Shown here: positions 1-9,270 of the stretch, piece after piece
Layout of the letters: the number at the start of each line of letters is the position of its first letter
Numbering within the stretch: position 1 is the first letter of the stretch
The notes under the pieces: model-generated
Databases searched by the model: none
What the model was told of the DNA's origin: nothing
The model's input: only the letters and a program-made list of their open reading frames with translations
Translations under genes and position numbers: made by a program
Source: Propionivibrio dicarboxylicus
GTDB lineage: Bacteria > Pseudomonadota > Gammaproteobacteria > Burkholderiales > Rhodocyclaceae
DNA length: 64,000 nucleotides
Direction: 5' to 3'
Assembly (NCBI GenBank): GCA_945902805.1
Contig: CAMDMZ010000011.1
Span: 1-64,000, forward strand

Positions 1-2349
1 AGCGTCACCGTACCGGCTGCCGATGTTGCGCTGTTGGCGGACAACACGACCTACACGGCCAGCGCCAGCGTCTCTGATGTCGCCGGCAACGCCGCGAGCC
101 CGGATACCGAAGACGTCCATACCACGGCAGTTCCTGTGGCTGTAGATGACACTAATGGCACATTGGAGGACACGGTCCTAACGGTGAATGGGTCCAACGG
201 CGTCCTCAGTAACGATACTGATCTTGACGGCGATACTCTCAGTGTGGATGCCATTAGCATCGGCACCTTTGTTACGATTGCAGGCGGCAGCATCACTTTA
301 AATGTCGACGGTAGCTACAGTTACACACCGCCAGCGAACTTTGTTGGCACCGATAGTTTCGTCTATACCGTCACTGATGGCACTAGGACCGATACTGGTA
401 CGCTGAGTTTGACAGTCACCGCCGTCAATGACGCCCCGGCATCTCTCGGTGGCACTGCTACTGGTACCGAGGACTCACCCCTAGTCTTCAACTGGTCACA
501 ATTCAACATCTCCGATGTCGATACGCCAACGGCAAATCTCAATATTCGGGTCACGGTACTTCCGACGGACGGTATTTTGGAGTTTTACAACACAGGGACT
601 TCTTCTTGGACGGTGGTAACGGCGAATCAAGTGATTAGTAAGGCTTCAATTGACGCCGGGAACCTACGATTCGTTCCCGATTTGAATGAATCGGGTATTG
701 ACGCATATGCGAACACGGGAACCGGGAATCTCCAGCAGGACTACGCTAAGTTTATTTATCAGGGCTACGACGGTGTTGCGAATAGCACAAGCGCCGATAT
801 GAACATCGATATCACACCGGTAGCAGACAAACCACTATTGACTGTCACAAATGCCGCTTCTGTTGTTGTGGTGAGTAACAGCTGGGAAACGCTGGCGAAC
901 GTGGATAGCTCGTCAACCAATGCAGGAACTGGGTCAGTCGAAGGGTGGACTTTATTGACATCGCCGGAAGGACAGGGCGGCGGCGTCAATGGCTTTGAGG
1001 TTTGGACCCAAGGTGATGTGCAGCAGCGTCAGGACGGTGGATACAACGCCTTGTTTTCTGCCTCTGGAAATGGTTCCAACTGGCTGGAATTGAATGATTC
1101 GGCGGGAACGTTGGTGCAGACACTGGGCATCCAGCGATCATTGCCGACCGAGGCCGGAAAGCTGTATGAGATTTCGTTTGACACGGCCGGACGCCCTGGT
1201 TTTGACGGTACATATACTGCGATTAGTCTTCAGGTGGATGGTGTTACCGTGGCTACGCATGCCGGTACAAGCCCACAAAATAGCCTGGATTGGAAGAATC
1301 TGAAGTACAGCTTCGTCGGTGATGGTTCAGCGCATACGATTTCATTGTTGACCTCCCCAACGTCCTTCAACAGCGGTGGGCGGGGTGCAATGCTTGACGA
1401 TTTTAGTGTCACCAAGTACCAGGGCGTGATTGCCGGTAATGCGTCGAGTGGAGCGAAGACAGATATCAACCTGGCGTCGTATGTAACAGCTGCATTGGTT
1501 GATGCGGATACCTCGGAATCCTTGAAAGTGACCTTCTCCAGTCTTCCCGTCGGCGCACAGATTATTTCGTCTGGCAACACCTATGACATCGTCAGTGGCA
1601 GTATCACGATTCCCGGCGTTGAACTGAGCACGGCGGTTTTACGCATCAACAGTTCGTTTACGGGTGATCTGCACGCCCAAGTGTCGGCCACGGCAACCGA
1701 AGGTGCCAATGGTGACGTCGCAACGACTGCGGTACAAACCATGGATGTGCACATTGTGGCGTCCGGTCTGCAGGTCGTGGATATCGCCGATCCTTTCTCC
1801 AATCTTTCGTTGACGGGAACAAGCAGCAGCGAAACGATGGCGGGCGGGGCAGGTGCCGATACGATCCGCGGACTCTCCGGAAATGATAATTTGTACGGCA
1901 ATGACGGCAACGATCTGCTGATTGGCGGTAAGGGGAACGATACTTTGTATGGTGGCGCCGGTTCAGATATCTTCCGATGGGAGCTGAACGACGGTGGGTC
2001 GACGAGTTCCGTTACCGTCGATACCATCAAAGACTTCAATACCGCGTTACCAGGTGCCGGGGGCGACACTCTCGATTTGCGTGATTTGTTGAGTCCAACA
2101 GGCGGTACAGCTTCCGGGCTAGACAACTTCCTGCATTTCCGTCTCGATGGAAGTGGGAATACGGTGATCGATATCAGTACGACGGGTCAGTTCAACGACA
2201 ACAATAACGTTGGTGGGCCGCCGTCAAACGTGAGCAACCGTGACGACCAACAGATTGTTCTTCAGGGTGTAAATCTGATCGGTAGTTTCACCAGTGACCA
2301 GCAGGTGATCCAGGATCTGCTGACCAAGGGCAAGCTCATCGTTGACTGA
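1..2349 (+). CDS. LapA-like giant RTX/VCBS adhesin, C-terminal part (5' end outside window)
   Basis: The reading frame is open from base 1, so the gene begins upstream; about 782 C-terminal residues are visible. They hold VCBS/cadherin-like domains (the G-T-D-S-F-V-Y-T-V-T-D-G type motif), a carbohydrate-binding-like stretch, then RTX nonapeptides (GGAGADTIRG, GNDGNDLL, GGKGNDTLYGG) that bind calcium. A type I secretion tail of the T1SS-143/LapA sort follows, ending in LLTKGKLIVD. Such proteins are exported by a T1SS and hold cells to surfaces and to each other. The three genes that follow are the matching LapD, LapG and LapE components, which strongly supports a Lap adhesin. The N-terminal retention module and LapG cleavage site lie outside the window. 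Confidence 0.9.
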   Translation, partial: SVTVPAADVALLADNTTYTASASVSDVAGNAASPDTEDVHTTAVPVAVDDTNGTLEDTVLTVNGSNGVLSNDTDLDGDTLSVDAISIGTFVTIAGGSITLNVDGSYSYTPPANFVGTDSFVYTVTDGTRTDTGTLSLTVTAVNDAPASLGGTATGTEDSPLVFNWSQFNISDVDTPTANLNIRVTVLPTDGILEFYNTGTSSWTVVTANQVISKASIDAGNLRFVPDLNESGIDAYANTGTGNLQQDYAKFIYQGYDGVANSTSADMNIDITPVADKPLLTVTNAASVVVVSNSWETLANVDSSSTNAGTGSVEGWTLLTSPEGQGGGVNGFEVWTQGDVQQRQDGGYNALFSASGNGSNWLELNDSAGTLVQTLGIQRSLPTEAGKLYEISFDTAGRPGFDGTYTAISLQVDGVTVATHAGTSPQNSLDWKNLKYSFVGDGSAHTISLLTSPTSFNSGGRGAMLDDFSVTKYQGVIAGNASSGAKTDINLASYVTAALVDADTSESLKVTFSSLPVGAQIISSGNTYDIVSGSITIPGVELSTAVLRINSSFTGDLHAQVSATATEGANGDVATTAVQTMDVHIVASGLQVVDIADPFSNLSLTGTSSSETMAGGAGADTIRGLSGNDNLYGNDGNDLLIGGKGNDTLYGGAGSDIFRWELNDGGSTSSVTVDTIKDFNTALPGAGGDTLDLRDLLSPTGGTASGLDNFLHFRLDGSGNTVIDISTTGQFNDNNNVGGPPSNVSNRDDQQIVLQGVNLIGSFTSDQQVIQDLLTKGKLIVD

Positions 2350-2385
2350 ACTTGAAAGTTTCCGTCCCACCCGTACCGACCCTTA

Positions 2386-2410
2386 AAAAGTCGGTGCTGG
2401 CGAGACGGCG
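2386..2410 (+). repeat. Dispersed 25-bp repeat, copy 1 (intergenic)
   Basis: Begins AAAAGTCGGTG and ends GAGACGGCG, preceded by one further A. It lies in the 86-bp gap between the converging adhesin and lapD genes. It matches the other eight copies almost base for base. Confidence 0.9.
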
Positions 2411-2435
2411 GTTCAGTCGTGCAATCGTGAGCGAC

Positions 2436-4355
2436 TCACAATGGATTCTTGATCCCCGGCCCCGTCGCGCCGTCAAAGCCCAGTTCGATCAAGGCGGCAA
2501 GTTCTTCGTCCGTGGTTACGCCTTCGGCCAGTACCAGTACGCCAATGCCGTGTCCAATGGATGAAACGCCGCGCAGGAACGCCTGGTTGCCCGGGTTGTT
2601 CTCGATGCCACGGACGAAACTGGCGTCGACCTTCAGGTAATCGAGGCCGATGTCGTGTAATAGCCCGACCTGGCTGAACTGACGCCCGAAGTGCTCGATG
2701 CCGACTCGGCAGTGCAGGCTTTTGAGTTCCCGGCACAGGGCGCGGAATTCTTCGAAATGACGCAAGGCACCGGGTTCGGAAAGTTCCAGCCACAGGCGAC
2801 GTCCGGCGTGGCCGTGCTTGCGGATCATGCTGACCAATCGCTCGCGGAAACCGGGTACTTCAATAGAACTGGCCGAGAGGTTGATGGCCAATCCGGGCAG
2901 GCTCGGTTCTGCAGACAACACGACCAAGCCCTGCGTCACTGCGGCCAGATCCAGTTCATGGGTCAGGTTCAGGCGTTCCGCCATCGGTAAGAAGCGGCCA
3001 GCCGGTAACCATTCGCCGCTGGCATTCAGCTTGATTCGTAGCGGGCATTCGCGGTGAAGCAGGGTGCCGCTCGCGGTCGTCACCGCAAAAGCGCCCAAGG
3101 TGACCCACTGTTGCGCAATGGCTTCCTGGATCAAGCCGGTCCATTCTTTGGTACTCAACGGAGCATCGCCGTGGCCAGCAATGACGGCCTCGCGTGGGGT
3201 CGTGCTGTTGTCGGCTTCCGCGCCCGCCAATGCCGAGTCAAGTTGCGACATCAAGGCGCCGAGTGATAAACCGCGCGGAAACTTGGTATAGGCGATGTAG
3301 GCGCTCGAACCCGATTCAAAGAAACCGGCCGTGCCCGTGGCGATGGTTCCGCTCAGCGCACTGGATGCGGTCTGGGCGTCGACCTGGCCGAGCAGCAGCA
3401 AGGCGAAATCGGCACCATTCAGCCGCGCGGCCACGCCCTCGGCATGTTCGTCAAGCTGGGTGCTCAACCCTGTGCCGACGCGCCTGAGCAAATCATCGGT
3501 GGCGGCGCGGCCGAGGCGACGATTTATCCCAACCAGATCGGGGATGCGGATCAGCATCAGGGTGCCGCCCGATGAATCATCACCTTCCAATGCCATACGC
3601 AGCTGGGCCATGAAAAAATCCCGATTCGCCAATCCCGTCAGGGGGTCGCAATTGGCTTCAAGGCGGACGGCTTCGAGACGCGCGGCTTCGTCGGCGAACA
3701 TGGTTTTCAGTCGATTCACGGTGGCATTCATGGCGACCGCCAATTGCCGCAGTTCGGGAACCTCGGGTTCGTCGATCGTCGTGAAGCGGCGCTCGGTGAT
3801 CGCTTGCGCCTGGTCAATGACCGCTTGCAAAGGGCGTTTCAGACGGCGCAGGATCAGGCTCCCGAGATAACCGCCAATCAACCCGGCGATCGAGACGGCA
3901 AGGACCATTTCCAGCGCGCTTTTCCACAGCGCCTCGTAGGCAAAACTGCTGTTGCTTTTGAGCACCACGGTGCCGAACTGGGTCCAGCCACTCGAGATTT
4001 GTGCTTGCCCCGGCGCCGCGTTGATGGGCAGGCGCTGGATGAACCATGCTGGCACGGCGTGCGTTTGCTCGCTGGCGGCGCGATGTACCAGTGGTTTGTT
4101 CATCGGATCGAAAACATCGATCGATTCGTAATGGCCGCTATCGAAGAGTGCCGCTACCGCCAGCTCAACCGTCACCGCGTCCGGTTGCTGCTGGCTGAGC
4201 GAGAGCGCCAGTGCCGAGGCGTTGTCCTCGTTCTTCATCGTCAGTTGCTGTTCGAGGTAGGCACGGGCCGAGAGCAGCGAGGCGAGCAGGCTGCCGGTGA
4301 GCGCCAGCAGTGTGCTGATGATGATGGCAAGCCAAAGTTGGCGATACATCGACAT
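2436..4355 (-). CDS. lapD: LapD-like inside-out c-di-GMP receptor (degenerate GGDEF-EAL)
   Basis: About 639 residues. Order: short cytoplasmic start MSMYRQLW, membrane helix, periplasmic LapD/MoxY-type domain (about residues 40-145), second helix, HAMP, GGDEF, EAL. The GGDEF signature has decayed to NGADF and the EAL signature to ECP, so the protein should bind c-di-GMP rather than make or cut it, as known for LapD. LapD sequesters the protease LapG when c-di-GMP is high and so keeps the adhesin on the surface. I chose the start at 4355 because AGGAGA sits upstream and LapD proteins begin this way; the frame is open a further 34 codons. It lies 56 bp after lapG on the same strand. Confidence 0.92.
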   Translation of the reverse strand: MSMYRQLWLAIIISTLLALTGSLLASLLSARAYLEQQLTMKNEDNASALALSLSQQQPDAVTVELAVAALFDSGHYESIDVFDPMNKPLVHRAASEQTHAVPAWFIQRLPINAAPGQAQISSGWTQFGTVVLKSNSSFAYEALWKSALEMVLAVSIAGLIGGYLGSLILRRLKRPLQAVIDQAQAITERRFTTIDEPEVPELRQLAVAMNATVNRLKTMFADEAARLEAVRLEANCDPLTGLANRDFFMAQLRMALEGDDSSGGTLMLIRIPDLVGINRRLGRAATDDLLRRVGTGLSTQLDEHAEGVAARLNGADFALLLLGQVDAQTASSALSGTIATGTAGFFESGSSAYIAYTKFPRGLSLGALMSQLDSALAGAEADNSTTPREAVIAGHGDAPLSTKEWTGLIQEAIAQQWVTLGAFAVTTASGTLLHRECPLRIKLNASGEWLPAGRFLPMAERLNLTHELDLAAVTQGLVVLSAEPSLPGLAINLSASSIEVPGFRERLVSMIRKHGHAGRRLWLELSEPGALRHFEEFRALCRELKSLHCRVGIEHFGRQFSQVGLLHDIGLDYLKVDASFVRGIENNPGNQAFLRGVSSIGHGIGVLVLAEGVTTDEELAALIELGFDGATGPGIKNPL

Positions 4356-4411
4356 GGGAAGTCTCCTAGCTTGTTTGCTGTGCAAAGCGAGAATGGATCG
4401 CTTGCATGGGA

Positions 4412-5131
4412 TTATTCGAAACCTTCGTTGCGGGCGCGCTGGAGCAGATCCTGCCAACGCGAGAGTTGGCCGGTGCCGGCCTTCTTGGCCGAGTTTTCGG
4501 CAACGCCGGTCCAGATGGCCTCACTGTTAAAACTGAACACCGGATGCAGGTCAGTGCGTTGTGACGCCGGGCGGATGTCCGGCACCAGATTGTCGAGCAC
4601 CAATGGATCGGCATTCGGCGCCGGGTAATAGGCGAGCACCATGTGTGCCTGCAGGATTGGGCCGCTCGTGCCTTCCAGTTTCGCCTTGACGTAAACCAGA
4701 CGCAACTTTGCCAGGGGGACGCCGACCTCCTTCAGCGAGTAGTACTTGGCAATGGCGAAATCTTCGCAATCGCCACGCCCCTGACCGATCGTTTCGACTA
4801 GCGTCGCCCAATAGTCGCTTTGCTCCCAGATCGACTGGTCGTCGTCAAAGGTGACGTTCTTGTTGAAATAATCGTTGATACGTTTTAGCTTGTCAGGTTC
4901 TTTCAGGTTCTTTGCCGCGACCAGGGTTTGCTGCCATTCCTTGAACACAGGCAGGCGTGCCGCACTAAATCGTGCCGACAATTGTTGCTGCAATTGTTCG
5001 AAATTGAAGGCCACCACGACGCCACACCAAAGTAATAGAAGTGCGAGCACAAATTGCTGCGGCATCGACACGAGGCTGAAAGCCGACCGTGTTCGACGCA
5101 CTTCAAGGTGGCGGAAGAAGTCTGAAATCAT
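4412..5131 (-). CDS. lapG: LapG-like periplasmic cysteine protease (BTLCP family)
   Basis: About 239 residues with an N-terminal membrane or signal helix (LALLLLWCGVVVAF) and a transglutaminase-like protease core. The expected catalytic triad is visible: Cys in GRGDCEDFA, His in AHMVLAYY and Asp in PLVLDNL. LapG cleaves the adhesin N-terminus when LapD does not hold it, releasing the biofilm. It is the first gene of a lapG-lapD operon and is divergent from lapE, with fewer than 50 bp between them. The start is uncertain: ATG at 5131 is used here, while the frame runs to a TTG at 5146. Confidence 0.9.
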   Translation of the reverse strand: MISDFFRHLEVRRTRSAFSLVSMPQQFVLALLLLWCGVVVAFNFEQLQQQLSARFSAARLPVFKEWQQTLVAAKNLKEPDKLKRINDYFNKNVTFDDDQSIWEQSDYWATLVETIGQGRGDCEDFAIAKYYSLKEVGVPLAKLRLVYVKAKLEGTSGPILQAHMVLAYYPAPNADPLVLDNLVPDIRPASQRTDLHPVFSFNSEAIWTGVAENSAKKAGTGQLSRWQDLLQRARNEGFE

Positions 5132-5175
5132 GCCTATAATCACCAACTTTTCAAGGCCTTGGCGTCGATTTATTT

Positions 5176-7050
5176 ATGTTCAAACAAACAAAAATAGCGG
5201 TCATCACAGCGAGCATTTTCCTGCTTTCGGGCTCGCTGTGGGCAAACGAATCGAGCAATGGCCAGCAAGCGTTGAAAGATGTGATGCAGAAGGCGGCGCT
5301 GAATAGTCCGGAAGTGCTCGCTAAATGGCATGCTTTCACCGCTGCCGAAGCCGAAGTGGATGTCGCACGCGGTGCCTTGCTGCCCAAGGTAGATGTGACC
5401 GCCGGAATTGGCCGTGAAATCTTGCGCCAACCCACGGTCGATGAGCTGCGGTATCGGCGTGACGGCGTTACCATCACTTTGAACCAGATGCTGTATGACG
5501 GATTCACGGCGATTGGTGATGTGAAGCGTCTGGGCAAAGCCAAATTGACGCGCTATTTCGAACTGCTTGATGTGGCCGAAGCGACCGCCTTGGAGGCCGC
5601 CCGCGCCTATCACGACGTGATGCGTTATCGCGCCCTGATGACGCTGGCCGAAAATAACTACGTCGAGCATCGGGCGGTCTTCGAGCAACTCAAGCAGCGC
5701 ACAGCGTCCGGTGCTGGTCGTCGCGTCGATCTTGAACATGCCGAAAGTCGACTCGCTCTTGCCGACATCAACCTCACCACCGAGCAGGCCAATTTGCACG
5801 ACGTTACAGCGCGCTATATGCGCATCGTGAACGAACCGCCGGCGGCGGCGATTGCCGCCCTGACGGGTCACGACAAGGGTTATCCGGACACCGTCAAGGC
5901 GGCACTGGAACTCTCGTTCAAACACAATCCGACCCTGCGCGCTGCCGTCGAAAACATTGAAGCAGCGCAATATGATCTTGATGCGCGACGTGGTGCCTAC
6001 CATCCACGCTTGGATTTCCGGGTTCGGTCCGAACATAACGAAAACTACCAGGGCACGCCGGGAACTCGCAGCCAGCAGGTCGCCGAACTCATTCTCAACT
6101 ACAACATCTTCAACGGTGGTTCGGACGTTGCGCGGACGCGGCAATACGCCGAACGGCGTAGCCAGGCCATCGATTTGCGCGACAAAGCCTGTCGCGATAT
6201 TCGCCAGACGCTGGTGATTGCCTATAACGATGTGCGCCGGTTGAAGTCTCAGCTTGTCTTCCTTGGCATTCAGGTCAAGGCGGTCGAAAAGACGCGCGAA
6301 GCGTATCGCGCCCAGTTCAACATCGGCCAGCGCTCCTTGCTGGATATGCTGGATACCGAAAACGAAGTGCTCAACGCGCGACGCGCCGAGGTCAATGCCG
6401 AAATCGATTATTCCTTTGCCCATTTGCGCACCTACGCCGGCATGGGGCGTTTGCTTTCTGAGTTCGGCCTGAAGCACACCGAGCGCGACAATCTGCCGAC
6501 GGAAGATGATTTCAGCGTCGTCCCGCTGGCCGAGATTTGTGGTGCGCAGGCACCATCAGTGATTGAAATCGACAACACGGCGCTCACCGCGCGCGCGCTG
6601 CAGCAACTCGAAAAACTCAAACCTGCGGCCAAACCCGTGGTCGTCGGTGCTGCCGGAGCTGGTACGGTGGTTGCTGCGCCAGTGAATTCAGTGAGCGCGG
6701 CACAAGCCGCCGAACAATCCTTGCGCGATCGCCTGACGGCGTGGGCGGCAGCCTGGTCGGCGCGAGATATCAACGCCTACCTGGCCTTCTATGGCAACGG
6801 ATTCACGCCAGAAAAGGGTGGCAGTCGTGACGCCTGGAAGGCACAACGTCAGGCTCGCTTGACTCGTCCCGGCCAGATCAAGCTTGAACTGTCTGAACTG
6901 CAAACTACCGTAAATGGCGAGTCGGCCGACATCATGTTTTTGCAGAAGTACGTCTCGGATGTCTATAGCGACACCTCCCGGAAAACCCTGAAATGGGTTC
7001 GTGAGGCGGGCGAATGGGTGATTCGGCAAGAACTTGCGACGAAGCAGTAG
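5176..7050 (+). CDS. lapE: LapE/TolC-family outer membrane exporter with C-terminal NTF2-like domain
   Basis: 624 residues. There is a signal peptide (IAVITASIFLLSGSLWA), two TolC-type outer membrane efflux repeats with long helices (about 30-430), and a link rich in Ala/Pro. The last ~115 residues resemble an NTF2/SnoaL-like (DUF4440) fold (SARDINAYLAFYG). It should form the outer-membrane channel for the type I secretion of the adhesin. The inner-membrane ABC and membrane-fusion partners are not in the window. A TATAAT at 5135-5140 could be its -10 box; it lies in the start region of the divergent lapG. The NTF2-like tail is not part of classical TolC. Confidence 0.88.
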   Translation: MFKQTKIAVITASIFLLSGSLWANESSNGQQALKDVMQKAALNSPEVLAKWHAFTAAEAEVDVARGALLPKVDVTAGIGREILRQPTVDELRYRRDGVTITLNQMLYDGFTAIGDVKRLGKAKLTRYFELLDVAEATALEAARAYHDVMRYRALMTLAENNYVEHRAVFEQLKQRTASGAGRRVDLEHAESRLALADINLTTEQANLHDVTARYMRIVNEPPAAAIAALTGHDKGYPDTVKAALELSFKHNPTLRAAVENIEAAQYDLDARRGAYHPRLDFRVRSEHNENYQGTPGTRSQQVAELILNYNIFNGGSDVARTRQYAERRSQAIDLRDKACRDIRQTLVIAYNDVRRLKSQLVFLGIQVKAVEKTREAYRAQFNIGQRSLLDMLDTENEVLNARRAEVNAEIDYSFAHLRTYAGMGRLLSEFGLKHTERDNLPTEDDFSVVPLAEICGAQAPSVIEIDNTALTARALQQLEKLKPAAKPVVVGAAGAGTVVAAPVNSVSAAQAAEQSLRDRLTAWAAAWSARDINAYLAFYGNGFTPEKGGSRDAWKAQRQARLTRPGQIKLELSELQTTVNGESADIMFLQKYVSDVYSDTSRKTLKWVREAGEWVIRQELATKQ

Positions 7051-7068
7051 GCCAGCGGCTGTAAACGC

Positions 7069-7097
7069 ACTACGGGCGGAAAGTTCCGCCCGTAGTC
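7069..7097. terminator. Bidirectional hairpin between converging lapE and metY
   Basis: Perfect 13-bp inverted repeat ACTACGGGCGGAA / TTCCGCCCGTAGT with a 3-nt loop, placed between two converging genes. No strong T run follows, so efficiency is uncertain. Confidence 0.6.
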
Positions 7098-7118
7098 CTT
7101 GCTCATAAGCACTGCGGC

Positions 7119-7143
7119 GCCGTCTCGCCAGCGCCGACTTTTT
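7119..7143 (-). repeat. Dispersed 25-bp repeat, copy 2 (intergenic)
   Basis: Read on the minus strand it starts AAAAGTCGGCG and ends GAGACGGCG, with one change (T to C) from the common form. It lies just beyond the metY stop. Confidence 0.88.
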
Positions 7144-7152
7144 GCGATCAAC

Positions 7153-8424
7153 TCAAACGGCGGCCAGCGCTTGATCCAGGTCCGCCTTGATGTCGTCGAT
7201 GTGCTCGAGACCAATCGACAGGCGCACCATGTCTTCCGACACTCCGGCTTTCTTCATTTCCTCGGGGCCTAACTGACGGTGGGTCGTGGTCGCCGGGTGG
7301 CAGGCCAGGCTCTTGGCATCGCCGATATTGACCAGACGCGTGATCAATTTCAATGCGTCCTGGAATTTCGCGCCGCCGTCGCGTCCGCCCTTGACGCCGA
7401 AAGACAGGATCCCTGAGGCGCGGCCACCGCAGTATTTCTGGATCAATGCGTTGTCGGCATGATCGGGCAGGCCGGCGTAATTGACCCAACTGGCTTTCGG
7501 GTGGTTCTTGAGGTAATTCGCCACGGCTAGCGTGTTGTCGCAGATGCGGTCCATGCGCACCGCCAGCGTTTCAATGCCCTGCAGAATCTGGAAGGAATTG
7601 AAGGGCGAGATGCAGGCGCCCATGTTGCGTAGTGGCACCACGCGGGCACGGCCAATGTAGGCGGCAGCACCAAGGGCTTCAGTGTAGACCACGCCATGAT
7701 AGGAAACGTCGGGCGTGTTGAGACGCTTGAAACGCTCCTTGTGCTCGGCCCAGGGAAACTTGCCGGAATCGACAATGACACCGCCAATGCTAGTGCCGTG
7801 GCCGCCGAGATACTTGGTCAGGGCATGCACGACGATGTCGGCGCCGTGCTCGAACGGCCGGCACAGATAGGGCGTCGGCACCGTGTTGTCCACGATCAGC
7901 GGGATGCCAGCATCGTGCGCAATCTTGGCGAGAGCGCCGATATCGACCACGTTGCCGAGCGGATTGCCAATCGACTCGCAAAATATGGCCTTGGTGCGGC
8001 CATCGATCAGCGGCTTGAAGGAGTCCGGATTGCGGTAGTCGGCAAAACGTACCTCGATGCCGTATTGCGGCAGCGTGTGGGCGAACAGGTTGTAGGTGCC
8101 GCCGTAGAGTGTTCCAGCCGAGACGATGTTGTCGCCGGCTTCCGAAATCGTCTGGATCGCGTAGGTAATCGCCGCCATGCCGGAGGCAAGACCAAGGCCA
8201 CCGATGCCGCCCTCAAGTTCGGCCATGCGCTGTTCGAGCACGGCGGTGGTGGGGTTCATGATCCGCGTGTAGATATTGCCGGCGACCTTCAGGTCGAACA
8301 GGTCGGCACCGTGTTGCGTGTCGTCAAAGGCGTAGGACGTGGTCTGGTAGATCGGCACCGCTACGGCCTTGGTCGTGGGGTCGGGGCTGAAGCCGCCGTG
8401 GACGGCGATCGTTTCTATTTTCAT
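7153..8424 (-). CDS. metY: O-acetylhomoserine sulfhydrylase (PLP enzyme)
   Basis: 423 residues of the Cys/Met-metabolism PLP family, near the usual MetY length. It carries the substrate-binding start TIAVHGG, the active-site motif HALTKYLGGHG (the Lys that holds PLP, near residue 211) and GLASGMAAI. It makes homocysteine from O-acetylhomoserine and sulfide in the cytoplasm, and related enzymes also use methanethiol. AGGAGG lies directly before the ATG. It is the last gene of a minus-strand set, 18 bp after the formyltransferase-like gene, so it is probably co-transcribed. No SAM riboswitch is visible before it. Confidence 0.93.
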   Translation of the reverse strand: MKIETIAVHGGFSPDPTTKAVAVPIYQTTSYAFDDTQHGADLFDLKVAGNIYTRIMNPTTAVLEQRMAELEGGIGGLGLASGMAAITYAIQTISEAGDNIVSAGTLYGGTYNLFAHTLPQYGIEVRFADYRNPDSFKPLIDGRTKAIFCESIGNPLGNVVDIGALAKIAHDAGIPLIVDNTVPTPYLCRPFEHGADIVVHALTKYLGGHGTSIGGVIVDSGKFPWAEHKERFKRLNTPDVSYHGVVYTEALGAAAYIGRARVVPLRNMGACISPFNSFQILQGIETLAVRMDRICDNTLAVANYLKNHPKASWVNYAGLPDHADNALIQKYCGGRASGILSFGVKGGRDGGAKFQDALKLITRLVNIGDAKSLACHPATTTHRQLGPEEMKKAGVSEDMVRLSIGLEHIDDIKADLDQALAAV

Positions 8425-8442
8425 GGGTTTCCTCCTGGGCGT

Positions 8443-9270
8443 TTAGGGTGTGGCGATTGTAGTGGCACTACAGTCGGGCAGAAAGCGTCCGAGCAGGGCA
8501 TTGTAGGTTTCCGGTCGCCAGAAGCGGTGACCCTGGGCAAGGAATGCTTCGATTTCATTGTTGTCGGGCATGGAGCGATAGTGTCGTTGGGTCTTGTCCT
8601 GAATGATGGTGTGCAAACTACCGCCACGTTCGAGCGTGGAGATTGCGTCCAGCAAGGGTGGAATGGCGCACGGGTAGAGCTCGGCAATCTTGCTCAGCAA
8701 GTCATCATCGTCGCCGTAGGGGAGGCAGGCCGTGGCGATTAGAGGCCCAGTGTCTATTCCCGCATCGATGAAGTGCAGACTACAACTCAGTTCGCGACGT
8801 CCAGCGGCGATACTGCGCATCGGAGCAAACAGGCCGGCGAATTCGGGCAGAACACCGGGGTGGATGTTGACGATGCCATGGCGCGGGATGCTGATCGCCG
8901 GCAGTTTGAAGATGTGACTGAAGCGCGCGGAAATGATCAGATCGGGGGCAAACGTTTTCAGGTTGGCGATGGATTCAGCGCTGTTGATGTCGTCGATCAC
9001 GCTGTAGTCGTAGCCATGCGTGCGAGCCAGTGCCGCGAAACTTAGCCACTCGCCGGTGTCAGTGGAGCGATCGATGAGCGGAAAGATCCGCTCGAGAGGC
9101 AGAGTGCGCTCCAGGAAGGCGATTTCGGCAAGCACCGGGATTGCTGTTTCGGCCGGGCGGACCTTGTTCGAGAGCAGGACCTGTATTACATGCCCAGTGA
9201 GTTGAGGCAACAAGTGATTGAGAAAAATCGCGCCATGTAGATCACGTTTGATGCAAAGAGTCAGTCGCAC
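8443..9270 (-). CDS. Formyltransferase-like protein
   Basis: 275 residues. The central part has the formyltransferase core: Asn-Ile-His in VNIHPGVLPEFAG and a catalytic-type Asp in FIDAGIDTGPL, as in methionyl-tRNA formyltransferase and GART. It is smaller than Fmt and lacks a clear C-terminal tRNA-binding domain, so a sugar- or amine-formylating role, or a non-catalytic role, is possible. It overlaps the end of the upstream binding-protein gene by 10 bp, showing translational coupling. The substrate cannot be told from the sequence. Confidence 0.75.
   Translation of the reverse strand: MRLTLCIKRDLHGAIFLNHLLPQLTGHVIQVLLSNKVRPAETAIPVLAEIAFLERTLPLERIFPLIDRSTDTGEWLSFAALARTHGYDYSVIDDINSAESIANLKTFAPDLIISARFSHIFKLPAISIPRHGIVNIHPGVLPEFAGLFAPMRSIAAGRRELSCSLHFIDAGIDTGPLIATACLPYGDDDDLLSKIAELYPCAIPPLLDAISTLERGGSLHTIIQDKTQRHYRSMPDNNEIEAFLAQGHRFWRPETYNALLGRFLPDCSATTIATP

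Noticed and set aside
5170-6477. 435-codon open frame on the minus strand across lapE
   Set aside because: It is antisense to a clear TolC-family gene and matches no family; it is a shadow of GC-biased codons.
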